Shown: positions 31,567 to 43,378 of the stretch, piece by piece | How the letters are laid out: each line of letters begins with the position of its first letter | Position numbering within the stretch: position 1 is the first letter of the stretch | The notes under the pieces: model-generated | Databases searched by the model: none | What the model saw: only the letters and a program-made list of their open reading frames with translations | Told to the model about the DNA's origin: nothing | Made by a program: the position numbers and the translations under genes | NCBI GenBank assembly: GCA_947184155.2 | Contig: CAMXCT020002699.1 | Location: 1 to 64,000, forward strand | DNA from: Cladocopium goreaui | Taxonomy: Eukaryota; Sar; Dinophyceae; Suessiales; Symbiodiniaceae | Length of the DNA stretch: 64,000 nucleotides | Reading direction: 5' to 3'

Positions 31567-31758
31567 TTATATATGTATATATATATGATATGTGTGTACG
31601 TGCAGGTGATCTTTTTGTTGTCCAATTTGCCCGGCCTCCTGCAGGGCTCCGCGCAGCTCCAGTAGCCGCGCATCACCGGCCTCCGCGGAAGCCAATTGGC
31701 TCTGACGCTCGGCGATGCGCTCCTTGTAGTGCAAGACAAGGCCTGATGCGAAAGTCAT
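31567..31758 (-). CDS. Possible host exon with coiled coil
   Basis: A GC-rich block inside AT-rich DNA reads MTFASGLVLHYKERIAERQS and then a Leu/Ala/Glu-rich helix ending IGQQK. The sudden coding-like composition supports a host exon; a GT donor candidate lies near CAC|GTACAC at about 31603. No family recognised. Confidence 0.35.
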   Translation of the reverse strand: MTFASGLVLHYKERIAERQSQLASAEAGDARLLELRGALQEAGQIGQQKDHLHVHTYHIYIHI

Positions 31759-32017
31759 GGGGGTAGTTGGATGTTGCTTGTTGTAGTTCTTTGGGTTTTA
31801 GATGTGTAACTTTTTTCACTTGTGCCTTTTTTCGCAGCAAGACTTTGGGACTTGTTAAAGTAGCAAATACTTTAGAAACCAATCAGCAAAGATTGGATGT
31901 TAACCAGCAAGGAATGAATGCACATGGGATTATCATGGATTCATGGTTTCAAAAAGGCAAAAGAAAGGCTTCGCAAGCAAACAAAACATTGATGGCCCAA
32001 AAGTAAAAATACATTTT

Positions 32018-33720
32018 TCAATGAGCAACCTCAGTCTGAGTGTTCCAAGGTGGAAGTGCATCAGGAGGAGAAATGTCACTGAGGTCAATGGAGTGCAATG
32101 CTGAGAATGTCTCAGCCTGAGAAGGAAATAATAAACAAAACATCACATGAACTAGTTAATCTAAAGACTATGTTGAAGTTGTTGCTTACCCCAATGCTCA
32201 AGTTAAAACAAACTAATTCAAGCTGAGCAACCTTGGTTTTCAGGCCATCTTGCCTGGTCAGAGCAGCTTGGTAATGCTGCTTAGCCATACTCCATCCTGA
32301 GGTGTGAGTAAGAGCATGCTCTAAGTCAAACTCCTTGCGCATAAAGACTGAGTCAAGCTCTGGGCGCATTGTGTTCTGCACCAGAAGCACCTCATGGCTG
32401 AGCTCTTCCTCAGATGCCTCAGTCTGGTAGATGGCCTGAGATTGTTTGGCATCACAGCATGGTAATTAAAAGATATTGCTGATCAGTTAAACTTAAGAAA
32501 GAACTAATGAAAAGTAAAATTGCAAATAGAAAAAATACCAACACAAAAAAAATGACATTGATTAATTAATTATCCTGAGTTGCTCTGAGAAAACGCTGAT
32601 ATTGCACCACCTCCTGGATGCTGAGGATAGCTGTGCTGAGCAACAAATCCCATTCCATCTCTAAGTCCTCAGTTGCTGAAGCATTCTTGTTTCATTAATT
32701 ACTAAGCACACAGATTTGATCTTAAACAAATCTATTAATTGATTAACTAATTAATATAATTGATTAATTAGTCAATTCATTAATTAATTGCATTGAAAAA
32801 AAAAACATAAAACTGACAGTGGCTTTAACCAAGACACCATGTTGGTATACTGAGAGACTCCTTTACTTCCACTGAGAAAGGACCACTTCTGAGTGTTTAT
32901 GAACTCCAAATACAGCTGAGATCCACCAGCTGAGGGGTTGAAGTCATTGAAGTGCTGCTTGAGGTGTCTCAGGACATCCCATGGCCTCCCCTGAGAAAGG
33001 TCCATCCTGAGCTCCATTGATTGCAGCTTTGTGCCACAATACTGAGATGAGGTCAAGTGTTCTTGACTGAGCTCCCACATCTCCTGGCTGGGTCAAATGA
33101 ACCAACTAAAAAGGAATATGTTTTTTGAGATAATTCATTAATTAATATGGAAAGCATCAACCTTAGGCCATCATCTTTCTGACATATGCTCAAGTGCCAC
33201 CAAGTTTCCTCCCTCAGGTTGCTTATCTGAGTGTCCAATTTCTCAACTGAGTTACTGAACAGCTTCAGATCAGAGGATATCTCAAGCAAAGTCTTGAGGA
33301 TGATGCTGAGGAGGATGATAGCTGAGCATATTCCCTTGGCATTGCAATCAAGAACTTATCAAGAATGTGTCTAAAAATGATAGGAACCCAGCTATTTGCT
33401 TGGAGAAAGCTAGTGGAGAAACAAAAATGTTTATTTACTTAAATCTTGCCCAAGATCCAGCTGAGAACTGGTGCAGAGTGGTTCCAACCCACTCAGCCTC
33501 TTGCTCAGATCAACTGAGTTGCAGCCTGCAATGCTGGCTGCATGAGATGGAAAAAACATATTTCCTCAATTAATTAATGAGGTTAACAAAAACCCATTCA
33601 ATAGCCCAAGGTTTAAAACCAAAAAGCTGAGATGCAAGCTCAGATGCTGGCCATGCTGATCCCTGAGCTCATCACCAAGGCCAAGAAAGCAAAGGTCTTG
33701 AGCTGATTTGAAATAGCCAT
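32018..33720 (-). CDS. Gene X, multi-exon protein with hydrophobic N-terminus (copy 2)
   Basis: Proposed exons (minus): 33648-33720, 33446-33525, 33173-33334, 32838-33083, 32575-32685, 32190-32435, 32018-32116. Phases agree at every junction. Donors are GC, GA, GA, GT, GA and GT, acceptors AG. The start MAISNQLKTFAFLALVMSSG looks like a signal sequence or anchor. Exon 3 has a second hydrophobic run (SAIILLSIILKTLLEI), followed by helical, coiled-coil-like sequence through WELSQEHL and MRPELDSVFM, ending WNTQTEVAH. Total about 270 codons. The last five exons match copy 3 closely. I do not recognise the family; a membrane-associated helical protein is the most that can be said. Further 5' exons may lie at 33890-33990. 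Confidence 0.55.
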
Positions 33721-33889
33721 GCTGAGCCTTGGCTGACAAGATTAGAATTTAGCAACCTCAAACTGAAACAAGGTAATTAATTAAGTAATTAAATATACCA
33801 CTTTTATACAGTAATCAATTGACAACCTCTATTTCATAGGAAAAACTTGATACAATAAAAAAAATTGCAACAAAAAACAAAACTTAAAT

Positions 33890-33990
33890 TTTATTGACAA
33901 TCTCAGGAACACAGTTGACAGGAGCTGAAGGAAGCTGATGCTGCTCTGGGCACTGCTGAGCTTTGGATGCTGCTGTGCACACATGCAAGC
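33890..33990 (-). CDS. Possible upstream exon of gene X
   Basis: Open in two frames after GCCTCAG|AG and ending at a GTTCCTGAG-type donor like those of the cassette genes. It is also conserved in X' at about 51000-51095. If joined to start exon 35801-35837 (phase 1) it would read ELACVHSSIQSSAVP. Frame not settled. Confidence 0.25.
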
Positions 33991-34149
33991 TCTGAGGCAA
34001 AACATCAGGTTTTTTTATTTGTAATTATTTTCTTAGTTTCTTTCATTTGAAATTCCCAGAAATGTTCAATTTCCCAAACTATATATATAATGCCTTATTA
34101 AAACCCAATTTAAATATATCTCTCAAACAATTTTTCAAGGTGGTAGTCC

Positions 34150-35640
34150 ATGAGCAACCCTGATACACAATAGTATGGTTTGTTTGAGGGTACACTATTG
34201 TGTCCAGCTACTTCCTGAGGTCATGATTTTTAGATTTTTTCAATCAGTTCCTTTACCTTTTCCTTTGCTAGCTAAAGTTTTTTCCTTTTAATTAATTCCT
34301 TTCTTAGTTTCTTTCATTTGAAATCCTCAGAAATGCACAGTTTCCCAAAATATATGATGCCTTATTAAAACCCAATTTAAAAACATCACTCAGACAATTT
34401 TTCAAAGGGGTAGTCCATGAGCAACCCTGAGACACAATAGTGTGGTTTGTTTGAGGGTACACTATTGTGTCCAGCTGCTTCCTGAGGTTATGTGTTTTTT
34501 TTTTGAACCAGTTCCTTTCCCTTTTCCTTTGTTAAAGGTTGTTTCCCTTTTAATTACTTAGCCTCATCCTTCTTGGAATCAAAACCAAAGGCTTTCCAAA
34601 GGATTAGTTTCAGCCAACCAAAAAAAGACATGAATGATCATGATACACAATAGTATGGTTTGTTTGAGGGTACACTATTGTGTCCAGCTGCTTCCTGAGG
34701 TGACTTTGTTTTTTACCATTCCCTTTACCTTTTCCTTTGCTAAAGTTTTTTCCTTTTAATTAATTCCTTCTTAATTAGTTTCTTTCATTTGAAATTCCCA
34801 GAAATGCTCAATTTCCCAAAATATATGATGCCTTATTAAAACCCAATTAAAAAACATCACTCAGACAATTTTTCAAAGGGGTAGTCCATGAGCAACCCTG
34901 ATGCACAATAGTTTGGTTTGTTTGAGGGTACACTATTGTGTCCAGCTGCTTCCTGAGGTTATGTGTTTTTTTTTTGAACCAGTTCCTTTCCCTTTTCCTT
35001 TGTTAAAGGTTGTTTCCCTTTTAATTACTTAGCCTCATCCTTCTTGGAATCAAAACCAAAGGCTTTCCAAAGGATTAGTTTCAGCCAACCAAAAAAAGAC
35101 ATGAATGATCATGATACACAATAGTATGGTTTGTTTGAGGGTACACTATTGTGTCCAGCTGCTTCCTGAGGTGACTTTGTTTTTTACCATTCCCTTTACC
35201 TTTTCCTTTGCTAAAGTTTTTTCCTTTTAATTAATTCCTTCTTAATTAGTTTCTTTCATTTGAAATTCCCAGAAATGCTCAATTTCCCAAAATTTATGAT
35301 GCCTTATTAAAACCCAATTAAAAAACATCACTCAGACAATTTTTCAAGGGGGTAGTCCATGAGCAACCCTGATACACAATAGTATGGTTTGTTTGGGGGT
35401 ACACTATTGTGTCCAGCTGCTTCCTGGTGTGTTTTTTTTCAACCATTTCCTTTCCCTTTTCCTTTGCTAAAGTTTTTTCCTTTTAATTACTTAGCTTCAT
35501 TCTTCTTGGAATCAAAACCAAAGGCTTTCCAAAGGATTAGTTTCAGCTAACCAAACAAACACATGAATGATCATGATACACAATAGTATGGTTTGTTTGA
35601 GGGTACACTATTGTGTCCAACTGCTTCCTGAGGTGATTTT
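34150..35640. repeat. Hairpin satellite array 5 (7 units)
   Basis: Units near 34160, 34430, 34645, 34905, 35115, 35370 and 35575. Two consecutive long-short pairs are almost identical, a recent local duplication. The array lies between start exon 35801-35837 and gene X. Confidence 0.8.
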
Positions 35641-35800
35641 GTCTTTAAACATTCCCTGTCTTCCTTTTAATTTCAGTAATTACTTTCTTAGTTTCATTTG
35701 AAATTTTCAAAAATTCTCAGTTAGTTAATTATATAATTAATTAATTATAGCAATTGTTGGTTCCTTCTGCTGAGCTCAACCTTAGTCATTGGAAGTTTAC

Positions 35801-35837
35801 CCAATCCCATCACTTTCCCAAACTTGTTTTTGGCCAT
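35801..35837 (-). CDS. Start exon (exon 0) upstream of gene X
   Basis: M-AKNKFGKVMGL plus one base with a GTAAAC donor. Because gene X follows on this strand, the start exon may serve X here, unlike the C-type use in copy 1. Confidence 0.35.
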
Positions 35838-36247
35838 GCATTTTGCTCATAGTGCTTTGCTGGGGCATACTGAGCCTTGCTCAGGCCAAAGTTGAAAAAA
35901 CCATTGAAGCTGGCTGAGGTAGAACATGGTGTAGATCATGCTGAGATCCTGTCAGGGACAAAATGCTGAAAGCAAAACATTCAACTGTCTGGCACTAATT
36001 AATCTCATTGCATATTGTTCATTTAATAATTACTCAAAAAAAAGTAAGTAACTACACATCATTGTGTTAAACAAATTGACTATGCAGTCAAATGCATCCA
36101 ACAATTAACATACTTAATTACTGTAGAAGCCCTCCACATCCCTTCAGAGCTGCACACTTTTTTCCTTAGCTTGAAGCTGCATGGATTGCTTGTGATAGCA
36201 AATTTTAAAAAAGACACTGAGATTTTACTCAGTGATGCTGGATGCTT

Positions 36248-36973
36248 TCAGTCAGCTGCCTTGCTCTTATCAGAATGCTCCTCAGCATCTTCTTGCTGCT
36301 CACTGCTCTTAGAAGGCTGAGAATCTCCCTGAGTTTCCTGTTGTTTCTCCTCCAAAACTTGAAAAATCTGATCATCAGTGAGTTTAAGCTTTTTTCTGAT
36401 GGCATCAAATTTAATCGCTAAGTCAACATTTTTCTGATCCTCAGATTGGATGCTGCTGCTTCCTGAGCTATTCTTCTTCTTCTCTTCCTCTTTCTGAGCC
36501 ATGCAATTGATGAGCTTCTGCTTAGCATCATCAAACTGGATCTTAGTCTCATGCCACTGATTCATGAGGACCTCCATGAGCTCAATGTCTTTTTTGAGCT
36601 TCCTCACAGTTGCATACTGAGCATCCTCAGCTTCAGTGATGGTTTGGCTGAGCAAGGTGAAATCCTCATGGTAATCACTGAGAGCCAACCAATTTCCAGT
36701 CTTCTCAGCTTTGGCCACCTCCTCCTTCAAGATATCTATCTGCCTCTGAGCATCACCCTTCTGTATCTCATTGATGCAGAAGGTTTCCATGCAAGTGCTG
36801 AGGTCTGAGGTTGTAGAAGCAGCAGGAGATGGCCTCTCAGGCCTGACCTCCTGTGCCATGAACTGAGCAACACCATACTCTGCATCCACTGAGTTGGCCC
36901 ATGGCAAAGGATTCATGCTGAGGATATAGTTGTAGTAGGCCTGAATCACATACTTAGGCCACCCAACTGAGTC
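36248..36973 (-). CDS. Cassette A3, exon 3: GW-YY-PLPW coiled-coil part
   Basis: Intact, 241 codons. One residue longer than A1 (Thr inserted before CMETF). Substitutions such as NVDLAIKFDAIRKK mark it as a distinct allele or copy. Same acceptor CAG|GAC. Confidence 0.7.
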   Translation of the reverse strand, partial: DSVGWPKYVIQAYYNYILSMNPLPWANSVDAEYGVAQFMAQEVRPERPSPAASTTSDLSTCMETFCINEIQKGDAQRQIDILKEEVAKAEKTGNWLALSDYHEDFTLLSQTITEAEDAQYATVRKLKKDIELMEVLMNQWHETKIQFDDAKQKLINCMAQKEEEKKKNSSGSSSIQSEDQKNVDLAIKFDAIRKKLKLTDDQIFQVLEEKQQETQGDSQPSKSSEQQEDAEEHSDKSKAAD

Positions 36974-37182
36974 CTGACTGCCAACTGCTTTGAATGAAAC
37001 AACAAAGTAAACTGTAATTGATTGTAATTATCAAGTAATTAACCAAGTATTTTTTTTAAATTAATTGACTAATATGTGTATATAATTGGTGGTTTTAATT
37101 GTCACTGAGGTACTTTTTGACTTCCTGAACACTCAAAAAATATTGAAAAAAACATGAAATGATGCTAAGCCAACCCAGGATC

Positions 37183-37835
37183 ATGACATTCTCTGCAGCC
37201 AGATTGCCATGGGATCCTGCTGAGCATCACCTTGTGGCCTCCTGGACATTTGATGTTTGGCTCTCTGAGGTACCTGGGGTAGATCACAATGTCTTCATCA
37301 GCATGGTCCAACTCCTCTCCCCCAAAGATTTCTGAGAGCTTGATCTCTTCTGGCTCATCAGGAATAAGCTGAGCATGTCTTGGACCACCCTCACAAGTGA
37401 ATCTGGTGTTGGCTGGGATGGTGTCTAAGACTTTGCTGTAAACTGAGGGGCCTTTTCTGCCCTTCATAGCTTTGCCTTCTTGAATCATACATCCTAAGAT
37501 GGGGTCTCTGCCGGAGAAGGCTGGGGCATGGATTCTGCCTGTTTCTGAGTGCTGGCCTTTGCCCCAGCTTGTGCTATAGCCTGGGTCTTTGCCATGGCCT
37601 TTGCCTTTGCCTGAGTCTTTGCCATAGCCTTTCTCTTTTCCTGAGTCTTTGCCATAGCCTTTCTCTTTTCCTGAGTCTTTGCCATAGCCTTTCTCTTTTC
37701 CTGGGTCTTTGCCAAAGCCTTTGCCATAATAGCCTTGGTCTTTGCCTGAGTCTTTGCCTGAGTCTTTGCCCCACCATTTGCCTGAGCCTTTGCCCCTAGG
37801 CAAAATCAAGCCAGCTTCATCTTGGCCACCCATGG
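37183..37835 (-). CDS. Cassette A3, exon 2: decapeptide repeat plus zinc ribbon
   Basis: Intact three-unit version (one unit reads GKDPGKEKGY). Zinc-ribbon region as in A1; IKLSEIFGGEELDHADED replaces the A1 acidic segment. GA donor in phase 0. Confidence 0.7.
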
Positions 37836-38067
37836 CTTGCAAGAAGTGCAGCTGAGTTGGCAGAAATCACACTGAGATCAAAGCAGCTGAGGAATCACAT
37901 AGACATGCACATATAAAAATGCTACACTTTCATTTGTTAATTAATCAATTAGTTAGCTAATTAGCAAATTATTTGATGTCAACATTAATTAGTTAATTAC
38001 TGATAAAACTGACCAAAAGTCTAAGATTATGGCCAATCCCACACCACCAGAAACACCCTTCAGTCCT

Positions 38068-38484
38068 CTAGGGCTCTTCAGTCTTGGCCTTCTTGGACTT
38101 GGGCTCAGCATCTGATGATGGTGGATCTGATGCTGCTTCATCATTCTGCTCAGAGTCACCAAAGACCTGAGAGTCATCATCCTGCTGAGAGTCACCAAAG
38201 ACCTGAGAGTCATCATCCTGCTGAGAGTCACCAAAGACCTGAGAGTCATCAGCATGCTGAGAGTCCTCAGTGACCTGCTGGGGCATCCTGCTGAGCACTT
38301 TGTCCCTGATCTCAGCAAGCTCCTCCTTGATCACATCAGCCCTGAGGTTCTCAATGTTCTGGCAATGCTGGACCCACTGATGCTGCCTGACCTCCACAAG
38401 TGCCAGCATGTTGAGCAGCTCAGCCTTGCACTTGATGAGGTTGAATCCATTTCCCTGAGACTGTCCACTGAGGGAGGCATGCAC
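38068..38484 (-). pseudogene. Cassette A3, exon 1, 5' truncated
   Basis: Retains HASLSGQSQ to SKKAKTEEP but has lost the first 50 or so codons, the acceptor, exon 0 and the leader. The sequence jumps from GCACCTTGTG directly to TTAAACAAATTGG spacer. Without a start it is probably not expressed as in A1, although exons 2 and 3 remain intact. Confidence 0.7.
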
Positions 38485-38700
38485 CTTGTGTTAAACAAAT
38501 TGGCTAATATGTGTTAAACAAATTGGCTAATTAATTATGCAATCAAATAATTCCAACAATTAACCTGCAGAAGAAGCCTCCACATCCCTTCAGATCTGCA
38601 CACGTTTTTCCTTCATTCAAGCTGCATGGATTGCTTCTGAAAGCAAATTTAAAAAGGACACTGAGATTTCACTCAGTGATGTTCCATCTGCCTGAGGCAG

Positions 38701-39425
38701 CTACTTATCCTCATCATTCTGAGATTTTGTTTCTTAGCTGGAGGACTGAGCAAATAGACAGCCCTGTCCCTTGGGATCTGGTACTTCTCTATGAAATCTT
38801 CAAGTTTCTGAGTCATGAAAGCATCCTGAGCCTCCTGGGCCTCCCTCTCAGCTTTTTCAGCCTCCTGCTGAGCCTCCTCCTCAGCTAGTACTGCCTCTTT
38901 CATTAAAAGCATGTTCTCATGGGTTCCTTGGAAAGCAATGATGCTGTTTGAAATCTCCTGAGACACATCTTCCATCAAGCTGAGATCAGTCTTCAGTCTG
39001 GCCACAGTCCTTTCCTGCATTTTCTGAGCTTGTTCCATCAATTCTATGCATTCTTGGAGCTCATCCATGTGAACTAACAGGTCCTCCAGAGGTTGATCAT
39101 TCATGGAAGCATCTGAGAGAAGCAGAGCCATTGCTGAGCACCTACCCCCAGGATCCATCTGCTGGAGCTGGCTGAAGTAGTATGCTTCACCACTATGACA
39201 CTCACTGGCCTGAGGTGGATCAGCTGGCCTTGCCTTAGGCATCACTGGTGTGCCTAGAGGCTCAGGAGGACGCTGAGAAGATGAAGGCCTAGAAGCAGAA
39301 GGATCTTCCATGAACTGAGCCTTACCATAATCTGCCTTCACTGACTTAGCCCATGGCAATGGATCCATGCTGAGAATCCTGGTGTAGTACCACTGGATCA
39401 CCCACTGAGGCCATCCATCTGAGCC
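38701..39425 (-). pseudogene. Cassette C3, exon 3 with terminal frameshift
   Basis: A one-base deletion in the T run near 38725 changes the last residues: after SPPAKKQ the frame runs on to a stop at 38673 instead of ending KSQNDEDK. Only the tail is affected, so the protein could still be functional. Confidence 0.65.
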
Positions 39426-39694
39426 CTCAATGCAAGCTGCTTTGAATGAAAAAAAAAAGTAGACTGTAATTGATCAATTAATTCATGATGTTACCAAGTA
39501 ATGAATTGCTCAATTAATTAATTAATTGGCTAATTGATTAATTAATTAATTATATGATTAATGTTGTTTACTTAGTTTTGAACTGTCACTGAGGTACTTG
39601 TAATTAGCAGTAATACTTTAGTTCAAAGCACATAAAAATCAGGAACAAAAAACAGGTAAACAAAAATAACATTATTCTAAGTCCACCCAGGAAC

Positions 39695-40053
39695 TCTGCA
39701 TTTGCCACATCCTGACTGCCAAGGAATTCTGCTGAGAAAAATGTCAGCTCCACAGGAACCACAGGCAACCTTAGGCTCATCCAAGTACCTGGGGTACTTG
39801 ACCATAACCTCCTTATCCTGATTCTGGAACAGCTCAGAGATGTAAGGTCTCTTAGGATCACATGGTTGCACCAACTGAGCATGCTTTCCATTCTCTGATC
39901 TATACACCATTCCAGCAGGAATAGTGCTAAGGAGTTGCTGAGGTACCCAGGGCCCATATCTGCCCTCAGCATCCTTTTTTCCTGAGCCTTGGGCAGCTGT
40001 CTTCTGCTGCCAAGGGTGATTCTGCTGACTAGCAGCAGTGTTTGAACTCATGG
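39695..40053 (-). CDS. Cassette C3, exon 2: zinc-ribbon exon
   Basis: As C2 exon 2, with MSSNTAASQQNHP start, all four ribbon Cys present and GT donor AGA|GTTCCTGGG. Confidence 0.7.
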
Positions 40054-40350
40054 CTTGCAAGAAGTGCAGCTGAGTTGGTGGAAATCGCACTGAGATCAAA
40101 GCAGCTGAGGAATCACATAGACATGCATAATTCAACACCATGCAAGCAAAATATCTAGTTGACTAATTCATTTATTACAATTATATATAATGAATCAATA
40201 AATGTATAGTTATTGAATATGATGCATGTGCAAGTAATTATAAGAAACTTACACATGCATAAGCATGCATTACTGATCAAGATTGCCACAAGTCTGAGGC
40301 CATGGTCAAGCTGAGCACCAATCCTACCCCACCAGAGACACCCTTCAGTC

Positions 40351-40411
40351 CTCTGGAGCTAAGTGATCTCATGGTGCTGAGTGATTCCAGCATGCTCTTC
40401 AGCAGCACCAT
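40351..40411 (-). CDS. Cassette C3, exon 1 (short)
   Basis: 61-nt exon like C1 and C2, phase 1 at both ends. Its start exon is at 41395-41419. Confidence 0.5.
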
Positions 40412-40539
40412 TGCTGAGAAAATCAACACAGTTGGATCTGAGCCTTCACAAGCTTTGGTATATAACATCAAAACTAAGTAAAGATTTTCCAAAGGATGAG
40501 TTTCAGCCAACCAAAAAAAAACATGAATGATCATGATAC

Positions 40540-41255
40540 AAAATAGTATGGTTTGTTTGAGGGTACACTATTGTGTCCAGCTGCTTCCTCAGGTTATATT
40601 TTTTTCCAGCATTTCCTTTCCCTTTTCCTTTACTAAAGTTTGTTTCCTTTTACTTAGCTTCATTCTTCTTGGAATCAAAACCAAAGGCTTTCCAAAGGAT
40701 TAGTTTCAGCCAACCAAAAAAAACATGAATGATCATGATACACAATAGTATGGTTTGTTTGAGGGTACACTATTGTGTCCAGCTGCTTCCTGAGGTGATT
40801 TTGTTTTTTTAACATTCCCTTTACATTTTCCTTTGCTAAAGTTTATGTCTTTTATTTTCTCAATTAGTTTCTTTTATTTAGAATTCTCAGAAATGCCTAA
40901 TTTCCCAAAATATATGATGCCTTATTAAAATCCAATTAAAAAACATGACTCAAACAATTTTTCAAGAGGGTAGTCCATGAGCAACCCTGATACACAATAG
41001 TATGGTTTGTTTGAGGGTACACTATTGTGTCCAGCTGCTTCCTGAGGTTATATTTTTTTTCAAGCATTTCCTTTCCCTTTTCCTTTACTAAAGTTTGTTT
41101 CCTTTTACTTAGCTTCATTCTTCTTGGAATCAAAACCAAAGGCTTTCCAAAGGATTAGTTTCAGCCAAGCAAAAAAAAACATGAATGATCCTGATACACA
41201 ATAGTATGGTTTGTTTGAGGGTACACTATTGTGTCCAGCTTCTTCCTGAGGTGAA
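40540..41255. repeat. Hairpin satellite array 6 (4 units)
   Basis: Equivalent of array 3, with the same unit number and order, in the first intron of C3. Confidence 0.8.
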
Positions 41256-41394
41256 AAAACAATCATCCATCCAAGTAATTATTTTAAAGAATATCAAATC
41301 TAAATTGATTCACATCTGCTAAATTCAATCTTAGTCCATGCTGCTAAGTTCAATCTCAGTAATTAATTAATTATCTTAGTGCTTGCAACTCTAC

Positions 41395-41419
41395 CCAACC
41401 CCATCACTTTCCCAGCCAT
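41395..41419 (-). CDS. Start exon (exon 0) for C3
   Basis: MAGKVMGL plus one base with a GTAGAG donor, as for C2. Confidence 0.4.
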
Positions 41420-41938
41420 CTTTTGCCAGTGTGTCCTGCTGATAGTCACATGCTGAGACATTCAAAAATCATTAAGCCTTGCTTAGCTCAATGTAAAAGA
41501 AAATCACTCAAGCTTGCTGAAGACCTTAATGCGGAGTGAGGTAGGCAGAATGCTGAGGTCCTGTCAGGGACAAGAAACTGATAGCAAAACTGAAAGACCC
41601 ATTATTTGACACTAAACTCAGTGATGTTAATGTCCAACATTACCCATTACTTATGCTAAAGTAATCAATTAATTAACTAAATAATTGATTAATTATTGAT
41701 TCATTAATTAGTTAATTAAGTAATTAACTAATTAAAATATTAATTAATCAATTAATTATTCTAAACTGCAACAACAACCAGCAGCAGTGGCAAAACCACC
41801 CACATCACTTCAGAGCTGCACTCATTTTTTTCTGCCAGCTAAGAAATTCTTCACAATGCCTCTGGTATAATTACTCAGGAAGTGACTAAGGCTTCTAATT
41901 AACTATATATCTGCTCAGCAGTCATGCACCTGAGTTAA

Positions 41939-42670
41939 TTATACATCCACAACTTCCTTCACTGAGTCCTGAGGCTTGTGATCAATCTGAGGAGACTTTT
42001 GCATCAGCTGCCTGAGATCTAGTTCACTCATTTGATGAGTTTCCATGAACTTTCTCAGAGCTTCCTTATTCACAAGATCCTGAGACAGCTTCTGCTCCCA
42101 GTAGGACTGAGATCTTTTCACTGAGAGTTGAAGCTCAGCATGCAAAGCCCTGAGCTCACCTTGCTCCTCTTCCATGTTCTTAGCATCTTTCCTGAGCCTA
42201 AGCATTGTGAGCTCCTGAGATTCAAGTGCCTGCTCAAGTAGAAGAATCTTGGACTTCATGTCCTCAATCAGGTCAGGTACATTGTCCAAGTCACTGAGCT
42301 TCTGATCTGATTCTGAGTTGTCCAGGAGCTTGTCAATCTCATTGATGTTCAGCTTTTGGAGCTCAGACTTGACATAGCCCTGAGCATCATTGGCAGTCCT
42401 GATAGGCTGAGGCTTCCAAACTGAGCTTCTCTGCATATTTGATAAAGCAGCATCTAGCACATCGAAGGGCTGATGAGGTCTGCCTGAGCCCTTCCCTGTT
42501 GATGAAGAAGCAGTTGCTGCTGAGAATCCAGCTGGTGGATCAGGCTCAGGAGGCTTGAACTGAGCTTGTCTGAACTGAGGAGCTACAAATGCACCCCAAG
42601 GCAATGGGTCCATTCTGAGCACCTCAGTGTAATATCTTTGAACCACTTCCTGAGACCAGCCATTGTGTTC
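41939..42670 (-). CDS. Cassette E2, exon 3: GW-YY-PLPW coiled-coil part
   Basis: As E1 exon 3 but with a 15-bp in-frame insertion (PFDVL segment after GRPHQ). Otherwise nearly identical. Confidence 0.7.
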   Translation of the reverse strand, partial: EHNGWSQEVVQRYYTEVLRMDPLPWGAFVAPQFRQAQFKPPEPDPPAGFSAATASSSTGKGSGRPHQPFDVLDAALSNMQRSSVWKPQPIRTANDAQGYVKSELQKLNINEIDKLLDNSESDQKLSDLDNVPDLIEDMKSKILLLEQALESQELTMLRLRKDAKNMEEEQGELRALHAELQLSVKRSQSYWEQKLSQDLVNKEALRKFMETHQMSELDLRQLMQKSPQIDHKPQDSVKEVVDV

Positions 42671-42802
42671 CTGCAGGGTTGCAAATGGTGTCCATGAAAA
42701 AAATGACAACTATATCAGTTAATTAATGCTCATTGTCCTATGCTAAAACACACAAACACACACCACCAAAAAAAACATCATCCATTTGTTCAACCCAGGC
42801 AC

Positions 42803-43104
42803 AGAGCATTCTCTACATCCTGATTGCCAGGGAATTCTGCTGAGGAAGACTTGATGGCCATTGCCACAGTCAACCTTAGGCTCCCTAAGGTATCTAGGAT
42901 ACTCCACAATGTTTTCTGAGTCCATGTTGTTGAAGAGTGCTAAGCATGAGGGTTCCTGAGGTGGATCATTGGGCTGAAGCTGGTAGCGCCCTTGGCCACC
43001 CTTCTGAGTCCACAAAACCTTGTCAGGCACCTCAGCAGGCTTCTCTTCAAACATAGGATGAGGTTTGCCTGAGCCTCTCCCATGATAGTCAAAGAAAGAC
43101 ATAG
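42803..43104 (-). CDS. Cassette E2, exon 2: zinc-ribbon exon
   Basis: As E1 exon 2 with few changes (GGQGRYQL, YPRYLREPK). GT donor TCT|GTGCCTGGG, phase 0. Confidence 0.7.
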
Positions 43105-43378
43105 CTGAGATGATATGGAGCAAAGGTTGATTAGTCCTGGCCCTTAGATTTGAGCCTTAAAAAGCTGAGGAATCACATAGACATGCACAAATATGAACAT
43201 GCTACAACTTCATTGGTTAATTAATTAGCTAATTACTCAATTATAAGAAACTTAAACATGCATAAGCATGCTAATTAATTAATTGATTAATTAATTAATT
43301 AATCAAAATTGCCAAAAGTCTAAGATTATGTCCAAGCTGAGCACTAATCCCACACCACCAGAAACACCCTTCAGTCCT

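Noticed and set aside
33610-33700. Plus-strand frame MQAQMLAMLIPELITKAKK
   Set aside because: Also conserved, but the minus strand gives a hydrophobic start exon with phase-matching neighbours, so the plus frame is probably the shadow.
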